Shown here piece after piece: positions 22,788 to 33,378 of a stretch of 64,000 nt of DNA. Location: the NCBI GenBank assembly GCA_022457155.1, contig JAJGOT010000311.1, forward strand, positions 964,501 through 1,028,500. Reading direction: 5' to 3'. The stretch comes from Cladopsammia gracilis. Its lineage: Eukaryota > Cnidaria > Anthozoa > Scleractinia > Dendrophylliidae. The translations under genes were made by a program, and so were the position numbers. Each line of letters starts with the position of its first letter. The stretch's first letter is position 1. The notes beneath the pieces are model-generated. The model did no database searches, was not told where the DNA came from, and saw nothing but the letters and a program-made list of their open reading frames with translations.

Positions 22788-23516
22788 TTAACCCATAATA
22801 TACGCTACAAAAACAGCGGCAATGACTAATGTTATAGAAAGAAAGATAAAGGCTATTATCGTTTTACTTTTGGCAAAAGCGGCCATCTTCGCAAGCCTGA
22901 CCTTCGTATTAGTACGCGCCACATTTGCACGCGGAAACTGAGTGGAGGGAATATCACATCCAAGAAATTCACACAGTGGTTTCCACCCTTCTTTAACATT
23001 AAAAACAAGAAGCTTTTCTGCTGGAATAACGGCCTGGACCCTCTCGTTGTGTTGGCGATATTTCACTTTGAAGAGAGCTGTAGCTTCAGGATTCATACTT
23101 CCGTAAATCGCGTTATGTAATGCGTCGATGAAATGCGGAATCTTACGAAACCAAAACTTAATCGCGATTTTCTGGAAGAATGGCTGATCGTTTATAAGTT
23201 GGAGGTGCTCTTTCCAGCTTTTAAGCCACACGTCTTCAGAATCTCGAACTGTCAGGATAACCTTGGCTTCTGGGAAAACGGCTGCAATCTCCTCGAACCA
23301 AAATGCTGGTGGAACATCGGTTATGGCGTCGACACCATGGTACATATCTTTGAAGTTAGGAAGACGATCGGTTTCAAAGCTATCCAGCCATTCTTGGAGG
23401 TGAAAAGTGATGTGTTCTTTGAAGTGGTATACCGGTACGTTGTATCCAAGAACCTCAAGAGCTTCAGCCAGACTTGTGGTTCCTGTTTTGGACAACCCTG
23501 CACAAATTATCTTCAT
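22788..23516 (-). CDS. Sulfotransferase-like protein with C-terminal membrane anchor
   Basis: A single-exon frame of 242 residues from the ATG at 23516. The frame is open for 18 more codons upstream, but this ATG starts the domain cleanly. Residues 6-16 (AGLSKTGTTSL) form the 5'-phosphosulfate-binding loop of PAPS-dependent sulfotransferases. Residues 86-97 (VILTVRDSEDVW) fit the 3'-phosphate-binding segment with R91 and S93. The layout resembles the Sulfotransfer_4 type family, which is expanded in cnidarians. Residues about 219-241 form one hydrophobic helix ending the protein, preceded by basic residues (VRLAKMAAFAKSK), which suggests a tail anchor rather than the N-terminal anchor of Golgi sulfotransferases. 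The substrate is unknown. A 5' exon is possible. Confidence 0.85.
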   Translation of the reverse strand: MKIICAGLSKTGTTSLAEALEVLGYNVPVYHFKEHITFHLQEWLDSFETDRLPNFKDMYHGVDAITDVPPAFWFEEIAAVFPEAKVILTVRDSEDVWLKSWKEHLQLINDQPFFQKIAIKFWFRKIPHFIDALHNAIYGSMNPEATALFKVKYRQHNERVQAVIPAEKLLVFNVKEGWKPLCEFLGCDIPSTQFPRANVARTNTKVRLAKMAAFAKSKTIIAFIFLSITLVIAAVFVAYIMG

Positions 23517-23570
23517 TTTTACGAAGATTCGGACCCGAGACGTGCTGCACGTTTCACAAGACAAAAGCAC

Positions 23571-24658
23571 AGCAAATATGCAGAGACCAGTCTCTTACTT
23601 TTACTCATGAGTCAAGGTTGTTTCCATTTTTGTCTAGTGCGTAGCACGTAGACACTATGTTAGAGTGATAAAAAATTCGATAAATACTTTTTATAGGGTA
23701 AGATATGATGTAATGTTCATATGGTTTCACCGAAGTTTCCCTTACATGACTTGTTACATGAAGTATAAGATCAATGCGTAATGTAACCACGTCGATATTT
23801 TGTCGTTTACAACAGTCGGAGTATTCGGAATTGGGGCTCGATCACCGGAGCAGACGCGGAGCAAGCAAAGGGATATTCGGGACCAATTCAGTCCGAGCGA
23901 AAGGTCTCGAGTAAGCTTATCTTCGTAAAAAATCATCTGCTTTTTGCCTGATGCGAACGACGCGAAACATGATGCGAAGGACGCGAAAGGCAGTGAGTTT
24001 GGTGAGTAAACCAAGTTCTTTCTCACTTTTATGATGAATTTCTGTAAAGTTACTTTCCCAATATGCCACAGCTTTCGAAGTATGTGTCAATCTGGGGGAA
24101 CGAAAAGCTTTAAAAGATGCTTTCAAGTTTTAAATCGATATAAGCTTAAGCTTACTTGGCTACAACGGAATGACGATGCTGCAATGTTGAGAGTGATCAC
24201 TCCGGTGCTTCGAAAGAAAGAAATCAAGCTTCATGAGCCCCATTTGGGAAAAAAAGCCCTTCAAAGGAACAAATGAGCCCCGTTTGGGGATTGTAGTGTT
24301 GTGACATCTGTCCATTATATGAGCACGCGGTCGAGAAGAACTAGTACTCTTGTAGTCGGTGCGAGCATGGAGTCAATGTTTGACTTACGGTTGTCTTTAC
24401 TTGAACGGTACGACACCACAGGGATGATCGAGCCCCGTTTGGGGATTACAAAGCCCGTTGAGGAATTAAGTAAGGGCCATGTGGGAAATGTATTTCATGT
24501 ATTTCAGAGATATAGAAACTCAGCCGCCGCTGAAATGAAAACATCTTTCGTCGACCAAACATCTACGAAAGCTGTGGCCTGTTTATATGGAGAAAGTCAC
24601 ACTAGACCCATACTAGAAATACAATTAGTCCCCAGTTTGAAAACCATGTAAGCATCAA
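23571..24658. other. Intergenic region with an unassigned open frame
   Basis: A plus-strand frame at 24301-24651 (about 116 codons) has no recognised domain. The phrases GAGCCCCGTTTGGGGATT and GAGCCCCATTTGGG recur at 24233-24290 and 24430-24450, which suggests repeat-derived sequence rather than a gene. Confidence 0.4.
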
Positions 24659-25096
24659 TCAAATGAAACCTTTCCATGCAATAATCAACATTGATGTAAG
24701 AGATTTTATATTTTGTGGGCTTGCTGTGAACATTGTGTAAGTAACACCAGCAGGTATTTCTCCTTCATCCTCACTCCACTGATCTTCAGTCTCAAGAACT
24801 TCATCACAATTACTATTGGTTTCAATATTACCACTACTGTTAACATTAAGTGTATTTTGTGACTGTGCATTTTGATTTTCAACAGTACTATCATCTAATA
24901 TACAGTTGTCACTATATTTTACTCCCCAGTCTTGATTAATTGTTATTCCTTCTTGTCTATACAGACTGCTGTTGCTGATAAGCCAGTTGGCTGCCTGGAC
25001 AAAATTTTGCTTAGCTTGTTTCCACGTTATATCGCCAAATGCCCGGCACCAATTACACAACTTAGTTAGATAAAAATATTCAAAAGAGAAAAACAA
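24659..25096 (-). pseudogene. Possible Helitron-like protein fragment
   Basis: The 145-residue frame has ITWKQAKQNFVQAANWLI, SNSSLYRQEGITINQDW, a Ser/Asn/Gln-rich stretch, then an acidic run and EIPAGVTYTMFTASPQ. The NWL..NS.LY......NQDW block followed by acidic residues and PAG.T.TM resembles the part of Helitron Rep/helicase proteins just before the Rep domain, from memory of that family. No Rep or helicase motif is present, so this would be a fragment. Confidence 0.4.
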
Positions 25097-25134
25097 ATGC
25101 AGTAGTTTGAAGATCTAGTGCAGGATTGCAAGGA

Positions 25135-25560
25135 TTGAAGTGGATTACAGTTCATGAAATTTGATTTACTGACAGGCGGTCGAGAAATCAAACTTGCCAA
25201 TCTTGTGAAAATTTGACTTTTCTAGCCGTTATTTTGTCTGTTTAGTTCATATATCTTTGCTTCCATAACTTTTGGCGATGGTTTCTTCCAATTTCAAGAT
25301 ACAGTCAACTCTTTCTTAAGCGACCACCACTGGTGCGGGAAAAAGTGCTCGCTTAAGGGAGGTGGTCACTTAGGAGAAAAATCAAGACAAACAGTATTTG
25401 ACTGAAAAACAAAACTGTTAATTACAAAGTGGTCTCTTACGGAAAGTGGTCGTTAAGAGAGAGTTGACTGTAATTACTTAAGATCTTTGAAACACAACAA
25501 AAAAAAGCACGATAAAAACACGATATTTCAGCTCGGAGTGTATAAATATGGTTTAAAATA
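25135..25560. repeat. Second copy of the 12.6-kb dispersed repeat, interrupted
   Basis: It matches 12607-12740 from GTGGATTACAGTTCATG onward and 8890-8970 around CTTCCAATTTCAAGATA. A MITE at 25302-25470 interrupts it, after which AAAACACGATATTTCAG resumes the family sequence. Confidence 0.75.
25302..25470. mobile_element. Mariner-type MITE with TA target duplication
   Basis: The ends CAGTCAACTCTTTCTTAAGC and GTTAAGAGAGAGTTGACTG are inverted, and TA stands on both sides (25300-25301, 25471-25472). An uninterrupted relative of the host sequence is at about 8900-8915. The interior repeats AAGTGGTC and is non-coding. Confidence 0.85.
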
Positions 25561-26371
25561 AGTCCAGTGAAAGTGGTTTGGGGTGGTATTTGGGGTTACA
25601 TGACGGCCCATGAGAGTTAAACGAAGTATGCATGGGGTTTGAATAACGTAGTTTTCGATTGTGAATTAAAGCAAAAATTCGCATTCACTCGTTAAAATGA
25701 ATAAAAGTAGGCTTTTGCCATCAATGTTATTCCCTACACAAGCCGAATAACAGGAATGATTACGAATAACGAAGGTGACTGAATCACCAAGAACCAAAAA
25801 TGAAAGAACAAGTCAAACTAAAAACTATTTAATAGTGGCGCATCTGAGAGAGGGACCCAGTTCCCCCCTTATCTTGCCAAAAAAATAAGGCCCAATTGGC
25901 CGAACAGGTTTTTTAGTCTCCCTTTTTCATCTCGCATATTTTTGCCGAAAAAGAAATAAGCACCCCCTTTCTAATAAGCTTCCTCCCTTGAGCTACCAAA
26001 AGTAAATAAGCGCCCCGGGCGCTAAATCGAATCATTACCGTAATTGTCAGTTTGGATTTCCTTTACTCTCGCCATAGGGAGACCTTCTACGTGTCTTGTT
26101 GAGTAAGTGGAGGGTTGAGGGAGTGAATGCATGAACGTAGCTGAAAATGAAGCCATTAAAGTAACTTCAAATTCGCTATAACTTGTCGTCTCGGTTCACG
26201 TTTTAAAGTAAGTTTTTTTCAATAAAGATCTTGGCACTTGTGCTGTGGTTTTGCCATGACTCAAAAAAAAAAAAAAACTAGAAGAATTATGTGGATTCCA
26301 AGTGGCGATTCAAGGGCTGGTTCAAGTGACAGGGACTTGAAAGGGATATGTGAAGGTTTGAGTAACCATTG
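25561..26371. other. Intergenic, no gene recognised
   Basis: Low-complexity A and C runs and short frames only. Nothing suggests coding exons or RNA genes. Confidence 0.5.
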
Positions 26372-26513
26372 TAGTGGCGAATCTAGTGGGACCTGGGGGT
26401 TATCCCTCCGCCCAAGGTATTGAAAAAACAACGCACTTTTTCAATCTCTAACATCCCCACCCACCCTACCCCCCCCCCCCCCTCCCTTACGATGGAGTCT
26501 GGATCCGCCACTG
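26372..26513. mobile_element. Small MITE, GGCGGATCC-type ends
   Basis: The left TAGTGGCGAATCTAG and right CTGGATCCGCCACTG are inverted and related to the 15602 family. A C homopolymer at about 26469-26482 lies inside. No clean target duplication was seen. Confidence 0.65.
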
Positions 26514-26718
26514 CATTTTACTTTTCGGTTTGTTTTTGCAAACTACAGTGAAGAAAATGGCACCACAGGAAAGCACTTTTCAATAGTTTCACTTACAAAA
26601 TGGAGTTTCAGCTCAACCTTGCGGCCTACTCCGCCCCGTTTCAACTACTATACAGATAAGTAAGGAAGGTAACGTATGATCCTGGTAGAAAAAAGGTTAA
26701 TGTTGTGAGGGTAAATTG

Positions 26719-29700
26719 TTATTCTTTAGGATTATCATGCTCGTCTTTGCTCTTGTCTTTATTCTTCCTTCTTCCCATAACTTTCTCCCACCAACCGAAT
26801 CCCCAGAAATGTGCCTCGCCGAATTTGGGCGCATCATGTTTCTTAATAAACTCTCCCTTTCTCTTCCTTTCCAAATCTTGCAGTTCCTTCCTCATGACGT
26901 CATTACTCCACGAGATATAACTTGCTTCTGCGGCCCAGTCGGATGAGCCCGCAGTGAACGGGGTCAGTGGCAACTCGCGTGGCCCTTCACCGCTTTCTTG
27001 TTCGGAGACCTCAAGCATTTTCAAACGTCGCTTGTGTTCACGTTCTCGACGTCGATTTTCCGATTGCAGTCGTTCATCAAACGAACCTAAGTAGGGCGAG
27101 AAGGCTTGGCGGCGGTGCTTCTGCAGTTGAAAAAGTTCGCTTTGCATTTCTTTGAGTCGCGAGATGCAGCGCTTGAAGGAAAAGATTTCCTCCTCGCCGG
27201 TCAAAATCCCAAGAGATCTCAAATCGAGCTGAGTGAGTTGAAGATCGTAAGCCAACTCCCCGATCATTTCAATGTGCATCTTGTCTTCGTGAAGTGGTTC
27301 GTCGCTTGGAATCAACTGGAACAAATCATCTGGCGAGCTGGCCGCCGTACAGAACATTTTCACTTTGCTCTCATATGCAGCGTCTACAAAACTCAAAAAG
27401 CGCCTGGCCTCATTCTTCTGGTAAATGCTCATCTGGGGAATGTCCTCCACGAATATCGTATGGAAATGATTACAGATGGTTATGTAATCAGCTGGCCCCA
27501 GTGGAGATCTACAAAGCTCGTTAAAAGTGAATCGGGCGACGCGATTATCTGACGCAACAGGCACGAGTACCTTCCGACCGTACACTGGAAGAGAAACCGA
27601 TGAAAGCCGAAGACCACTTCCCACTGCCTGGCAAAATGCTTCATCAAATGCTTTTTCTGTTTCAACTGTGAGAGGGCTAAAGTAAGTCTCCTTTCCGGGT
27701 TTCTGAAAAATTCTGTAATCTTTCTTTGAATCCATGGCTGCTAGCTCACAATGTTGTGTTAGTAAACCCACGAGTGATGTCACAGAGTCTAGAGCCTCGT
27801 CTTCGCGTCCAAATGACGAGGTTCCAAGATCACTTGGAGACCTGGAAACGGAAACAAGAATCTAATAATTAAAGGAAGGGTTTTACGGTTCGGCAAATGT
27901 GCAAGCTATGACGTAACCCATTTAATTTCATTGTTTAGACCAATCGGAAGCGAGTAGATAACTCTGGCGGGAAATTTGCCCATGAAAATGTCGCGGTCAG
28001 TCAGCTGATTGAATGGATGATTATACATACCCATGTGCGCCATGAAAACCACCAGAGCGCAGAATAAATCCTTCGGGTCAAAGGTTTTATTCAGTGTTGA
28101 CTTGGTCGGTGTAATCTGTTGAAATTCTCCGTGAATTTTGGTCATACTCTGCTTTGTTTGGACTAATTATAGTATGTGATTATTGAAGTAAATGTGAGTG
28201 GGTAAGAAAGCGAATAAAGCATTTTAATCTGTGCACATGCGCCGAACCGTGAAACCATCCCTTTAATATAGAACGGCTTTCAATTGATTGTACGAGGAGT
28301 TTCGACTATAGTGATTTGACTGGAAAAAATTTAGTATTTTGGAAAAGTGGTCGCTTGGGAGAGGTGGTCGCTCATGGAGGCTCGACTGTGTAGAGTTTTC
28401 AATCAGTTGAAATAAGCTGGGAAAACGAAAACTCTTTGCAAAACTCTTTTACCTCTACTAAGAGTCAACACTTGGATATTATCATTTGTTCAATGAACAG
28501 CGTAAACAAATTTTTATGTTTGAGCCTGTGGATGATTGAAGTGTGATCATCCAGATAAAAATATATATTGACTGAGATTTATAAAACTAACTTTCACCCT
28601 GAATGCACTGTGCTTTTAAGACCGCAATTTTACCTATTAGATGTGGTAACAATAATTGTCCCACTTTCCAACATCTTACGAAACACGCCTTCCAGCAGAC
28701 GAGTAGAGCCAAAGTCCGCCAACTGCATCTCATCAAAGCAGAGCAACCAAGCCTCCCCGGCCAGCTCAGAGGCAATGGACTCCACTGGAGTTAAATTGAA
28801 GGTCAAGTCATCCCTTGGACAGCACAAATTCCAGCGATTCAGTAATGAATACAACTGGAGCACGAAGGAATAGAAATGGACACGTTTCTTATTTGTGACG
28901 GGAATGCTGTCATAGAAGATGTCCATCAACATGGTTTTGCCACTACCCACCCCTCCGTGGAGATAAAGTCCTTGAGGTGTATCCACTTCTGGATCTAAAT
29001 GGTAAAAGCGATAGTAATAAATCGTTCATCCTTCTCAGTAAACACCATTATGCGGCCCAAAGATAAAAGCTTGGTTTTCACTTATTACAAATGCCCCCAA
29101 TCAATACTGCATGTGGTTAAATGCAATTTGAGCAAATTTAAACCAGAGTCAATGCAGTTAGCAGTCTGCTCTCTGAACGTATGTGATCTGTGGGGTGTCG
29201 CATCGGTTTTTCTCTGGTCTTATTTGTCTTGCATTATATTTCACTTTGCATAACATCACATTTAAGCAGATTGTTGCAAATCAGTTGCCTTGCTGTTAAG
29301 CAAATGATAGTGGAGTCTTGCTCACCCCCCCCCCCCCCCCCCCTCCCAGTTTCAGGATTTGTGGCCTTTGGTAAATATGAGTTTGGGCAAGTAGTTTTCC
29401 ACTATTTATCAGGGCTCCATTTAAACTAGCTCTGCTAAATTGGATGGATAAATAAAAATGATGGTGCCAGTGGAGCTGTGCAAAGAGGTAGTTCTCACTA
29501 GCAGGGTTGCCATGGAAACCTCCCTACTTGCCTTGAATCACATAAGGACCCCGCACCAGCTCTCTAGGCGCCAACTCCCAAATAATATTGTTCAACTTAA
29601 CAAATTGACGTCAGGTTTTTATGCGTCTGTCCTCTTATTGGTGATAAAATTTGTCATAACATTGTCAAAGTTTGCTGTGGATCCACTCGCTTGTGGCTCG

Positions 29701-32328
29701 TGGATCCACTTGGATTTTTTACAATAACAAAAATGCCAAAATCGTAGAAAACCAGACGAAATGAAGAGTGGGAGTAAGGTAAACATGACAAATTGCTGAG
29801 TTTCATTCAAATTGATGCAATCATTGTCAATAAGTTTTCTCACTTTCTCATTGGCTAACTGATAACAATAAAGAAATTTCATTGGCTAAAAAATTGACAG
29901 GATGACATCTTGCATAAATTAAAATTTTATGTGTCTGTACTCTTATTGATGATAAAAGTTGACCAATCAGCATGCGAGAATAACTTCAGTTATTGTAAAA
30001 AATGCTGTTCAACAATAACTCAATGATTGCATGGTGTGAGCTAACTGTTGGGTGGTGTATTCTGATGAAAATGCTTAGAAATTTACAAATAAGGTGCCCT
30101 GCATTGCAAACAATGCATATTTATCTATGGAACAGGCAACTGCTGTTGCAACCTCGTTCCCAGGGTCTCTCATCTTCCCACCCCCTGGAGCGAGAGAAGA
30201 GAGACCCTGGTCAACTCTGGTCACATGCGTCCCAAAATCTGGGATGTAACAAATAAAAGATTTGAGGGAGGGGAGGCAAAGTGTGAAATTTGTTCGCTCT
30301 AGCAGAGCATTGCAAATCAAAACAAATCCGAAAAGCGTTTGACGGCTTCTGATAAATGTGAAGCGGCGGTCATCCGCTTACTTCAAAACATATCCACATC
30401 AACTGGTTTTGAGAGTGCAAGTTGCTTTAGGATCTGTAAATTAACAGTTGGGGAATTGTCACGGCGCTTGAAGATTTGTCGGCAGTATTAAAAGCTAATT
30501 TTGGACTCACTACACAATTACAGTCCAATTTTATTACTGGACGCCGCCGCTAAGCTCGGTCTCAGCAGAAAATGCTTTTGATTTGATATGGCATTGTTCC
30601 GAACTGCGATGAATTATCGCTAGCAGGCGATCTTCAAGCTTCATTCGACAGGCACATTAAATTTTCGCCGTCTGTTCTTGGATGATGGCGAAGTGGAAAT
30701 ATATTTTGACATACAGATCGACTCTACACTTTTATAACAGGAAACAAGGTAGAGAAATAATGATAGCTTTTATTCTTCGTAGGTGAGGCATGTTGTTTTG
30801 TTCAACATTTACCAGTTCCAGTCGTTTGAATGTCTATACAAGATCTTTACATTTCATTGTTTCATTATACACTTGTAAAATTATTGAATGATAACCATTT
30901 TAATCCTTGCGCATAATTCATTCGCTTTTGTTTGAATTGTTTGATTGAACTGTTTCAGGACATCAACGGACTCGTGCAGAGCACAAGCCACTGTGAAGAA
31001 AACGAGACAAAGTTACAAACACTGTCGACCCCTCCTTAGGAATATAATTGTCCAAGAGGCACATGACCAGAGTTGACCAGGGTCTCTCTTCTCTCGCTAC
31101 AGGGGGCGGGAAGATGAGAAACCCTGGGAACGAGGTTGCTGCTGTTGTTGCATCCCAACTACCCTTCTTGTATTGTCAGACAACAACACAACTACTCTTA
31201 TTTCTTGTTGTTTACTGCAGAGAAACAGACTCATTATTCCTGCCTGGTCAGCTGTGAAGAAGGATGAAGTTGATCCAAATGCATTAAGCTGTATTTAACT
31301 TAGTTGTACTTAATTTGCTAGATTTAGTTTGGCTCATGTGAAAATCAATGTTTGGCAGGGACCGAAGTTTAGGCCAGGGTGCATTCCATGTAGGCTATGC
31401 CAAATATTTTTGTGTTTTATTTGTCATATAATCACACCATTAAGTAAATAATTTAGGGTTGTGACTAGAATGGATACTCCAAAATCCAGTTTGGACCAGC
31501 AGTTTCAGTGAAAACATTGGTTTGGTGGGTGGTCCTCATTCTTGCGGGGATCAGAAACCTGATATTGGAGTATCCATTAAAGTCACAACCAATAATTTAA
31601 CGTCTGCAAAGACAGTTGTTTTTTTCTTAAATAACACAGCAACCCTAACAGTAATGGAAGCCCCCCAGAGAGGGGGTGGGGGGGGGGAACTCCCATATAA
31701 TATGCCTTTTAGAGGTCAAAATTTGTGGATTGATACCCCTTTAGGGTGCTAAAATCTTACATGACCACTGTTAGAATTATCGCGGTACCTTTTAGGGTAC
31801 TGACCCCCCAAAAAATATGACAGGATACGACATGTTTTGTTTTAGAATTGGTACCTCGTTGGGCTAAAAATTCATTTGAGCCACGCCAGTCAAACGACAT
31901 GCTGGTACCTTTTAGGGTGTTTATCAAAAATTCCGTCATTTTCATATGGGAGGTCCTTAAAACATGATATATATAGTGGCCCAAATTACGGTTGTATTTT
32001 TTTAAATATCACTTTTAACTTTTTTAGATCACTAAACACCCACAATTCACTTTTTCATTAAATAAAACTTACTTGATTGCTTCCAGGGATCATAATCCTT
32101 GAGTCGCTCGTATAAACCTTGCAGTTGATAAACAACTCGAAGCTGACAGTCATCTGGCTTCAGCACTTGCCTTTGCAAATAGGAATTGTACAGTCGTAAA
32201 GGTCCTTCATTAGAGCTAGCTGCACTGCTATAACATGCTTTCCTTAACGCACAAATAGCTTGAATATCCCGATGAAAACGGCTCCGAACAACTCGCTTTG
32301 TTGAGTGAGCAAGTATGACAGAAAACAT
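26719..32328 (-). CDS. AFG1L: AFG1-like mitochondrial AAA ATPase, 3 coding exons
   Basis: Minus-strand exons 32328-32073, 28994-28634 and 27841-26719 join in phase to 579 residues. Exon 1 begins MFSVILAHSTKRVVRSRF and is rich in Arg and Ser with few acids until RKACYSSAASS, a likely mitochondrial presequence. Walker A is GGVGSGKTM (about 100-107) and Walker B LLCFDEMQ (about 169-176), followed by TTSNR, the sensor 1 region. Exon 3 continues with the family pattern DYRIF, FNELCRSPLGPADYITI, FHTIFVEDIPQMS, ARRFLSFVDAAYESKV, and LTGEEEIFSFKRCISRLKEMQ. The family acts at the mitochondrial inner membrane in protein quality control. It is longer than human AFG1L (about 480 residues) because of a charged C-terminal extension of about 120 residues. 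HFYSF and FDEMQLAD differ from the usual HFHxFM and FDEFQVTD of the family. Confidence 0.9.
30150..30235. repeat. Short dispersed repeat, copy 1 of an inverted pair
   Basis: CAACCTCGTTCCCAGGGTCT, CTCATCTTCCC, GCGAGAGAAGAGAGACCCTG and GTCAACTCTGGTCACATG follow in order. The same sequence lies inverted at 31058-31143. The copy itself has partly inverted ends (CCCAGGGTCTC and GAGACCCTGG), so it is probably a small MITE. Confidence 0.75.
31058..31143. repeat. Short dispersed repeat, copy 2 of an inverted pair
   Basis: It is the reverse complement of 30150-30235 with a few substitutions. The two together could be independent insertions or the long ends of a 990-bp composite. I see no duplication of target sequence that would decide this. 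Confidence 0.75.
31680..31960. repeat. Dispersed repeat with CCTTTTAGGGT motifs
   Basis: GGTACCTTTTAGGGTA and related phrases recur three times at irregular distance, bounded by GGAACTCCCATATAATATG and CATATGGGAGGTCC. The same family is present at 18070-18250. Confidence 0.65.
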
Positions 32329-32470
32329 CGAAATTTTAGTTTCAGTGATTCCACTAGCAGAATTAAATTATAATTTCTACGTGTAAATTACGTTTAAGTC
32401 AATTCTTTCTTGCACAAAATGCGTATAAACGTGCAAAACCTCGCTCGATTACTGAGCCCGTGTTCCTCGT

Positions 32471-32481
32471 CCGCCATCTTT
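32471..32481 (-). promoter_or_regulatory. YY1-like AAGATGGCGGA motif
   Basis: AAGATGGCGGA on the minus strand lies about 145 bases upstream of the AFG1 start codon. This motif is common near transcription starts of animal housekeeping genes. The position fits the AFG1 promoter or 5' leader. Confidence 0.45.
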
Positions 32482-32670
32482 GAAATTATGTAATCACAAT
32501 CCCAGAATGCAATTCGGCTCTGTCCGCTGTCCTTAAGTTACTGCAGGCTAAGGATTCTTTATATTTATCTCGCCTTTCTCGCATTGGGGTGATTTTCACG
32601 CGCGCTCGCGTTTCGCTCGCTTTACTATCCCTGAGGAAAAAGGAGGGACTACTCGTAGTCTACTTTTATT

Positions 32671-32780
32671 AACTGGCTCGTCGCTCTGCGACGAGTCAGT
32701 TCTTAAAATACCCTCTTTTTTTTTTTAACTGGCTCGTCGCTTCGACGAGCCAGTTCTTAAAATACCCTCTTTTTTTTTTC
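32671..32780. repeat. Two tandem hairpin-plus-oligo-T units, 56-bp period
   Basis: AACTGGCTCGTCG, a short loop and CGACGAG(T/C)CAGTT form a stem, followed by CTTAAAATACCCTC and about ten T. The unit then repeats from 32727, with loop TTCG in the second. A stem followed by oligo-T looks like an RNA polymerase III end, but no RNA gene is visible upstream. Confidence 0.7.
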
Positions 32781-32781
32781 G

Positions 32782-33290
32782 GCCTGTCGGGTCACCTGCC
32801 CCGGGAATCGCTTTTGCTGCGGCCAACACCGTACCTAGTTTACTTCCGATTTTCAGAAATGGCGTAATCAGTAATGACGGCAACTATAATTCAAATATTT
32901 ACCGTTCTAATTTCGACGGAATTGTTAAAAATTAAATCTCTGTGATTTTCGGATGCGATCTATTTTTGGTAAAAGGAAAGCGAGTTGAATTTTTCTAACC
33001 AAATCATCGTTGAATAAAACACGTCCCGACAGGTCACAGAACTGCTGAGTAAACAATTCTCAAGCATTACTCCGTGGAGTCACGTTCAAATTCCGCACAT
33101 CTCGTATTTATGTCACGCTATTTGATCGATCATGTTGATATTGTTAATTTATTCGAAACCCCATCACCGATTCTCCAAAATGCCTGTGTTAAAACAATCC
33201 TGATTCCTTGTAGTAGGTGGTTTCAAGGATTTTAAAGCGAAAAAAATATACAAAGTTATGTTTTTTTCTAACAGTACCAGTAACAGTACT
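32782..33290. other. Spacer before the retroelement array
   Basis: No coding sequence or element end was recognised in this AT-rich stretch. Confidence 0.5.
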
Positions 33291-33330
33291 TCTTATTTAT
33301 ACTCGCTCTGTAAGGGACTGGAGCGAATAG
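33291..33330. repeat. Left copy of a 40-bp terminal-type repeat
   Basis: TCTTATTTATACTCGCTCTG continues for 40 bases and matches 38344-38383 with one difference. Further copies are at 42609-42648, 46722-46761 and 52997-53036. The TTATTTATA part could serve as a TATA box. It may mark the left end of the retroelement. Confidence 0.75.
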
Positions 33331-33378
33331 AATTAGATATAACTAAGACCTTTCACGCTGCCTCATTTTGTTCAGTGG

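Larger units (their letters stand above)
28995..32072. other. Intron 1 of the AFG1 gene
   Basis: About 3.1 kb with a C homopolymer (about 29327-29343), an inverted pair of a short repeat, and a dispersed repeat near 31.7 kb, listed separately. A short open stretch at about 30300-30490 on plus has no ATG and no recognised domain. I see no nested gene. Confidence 0.6.

Noticed and set aside
27906..28145. Minus-strand frame inside AFG1 intron 2
   Set aside because: Exons on both sides join in phase without it and the peptide does not match the family; AT-rich intron sequence.
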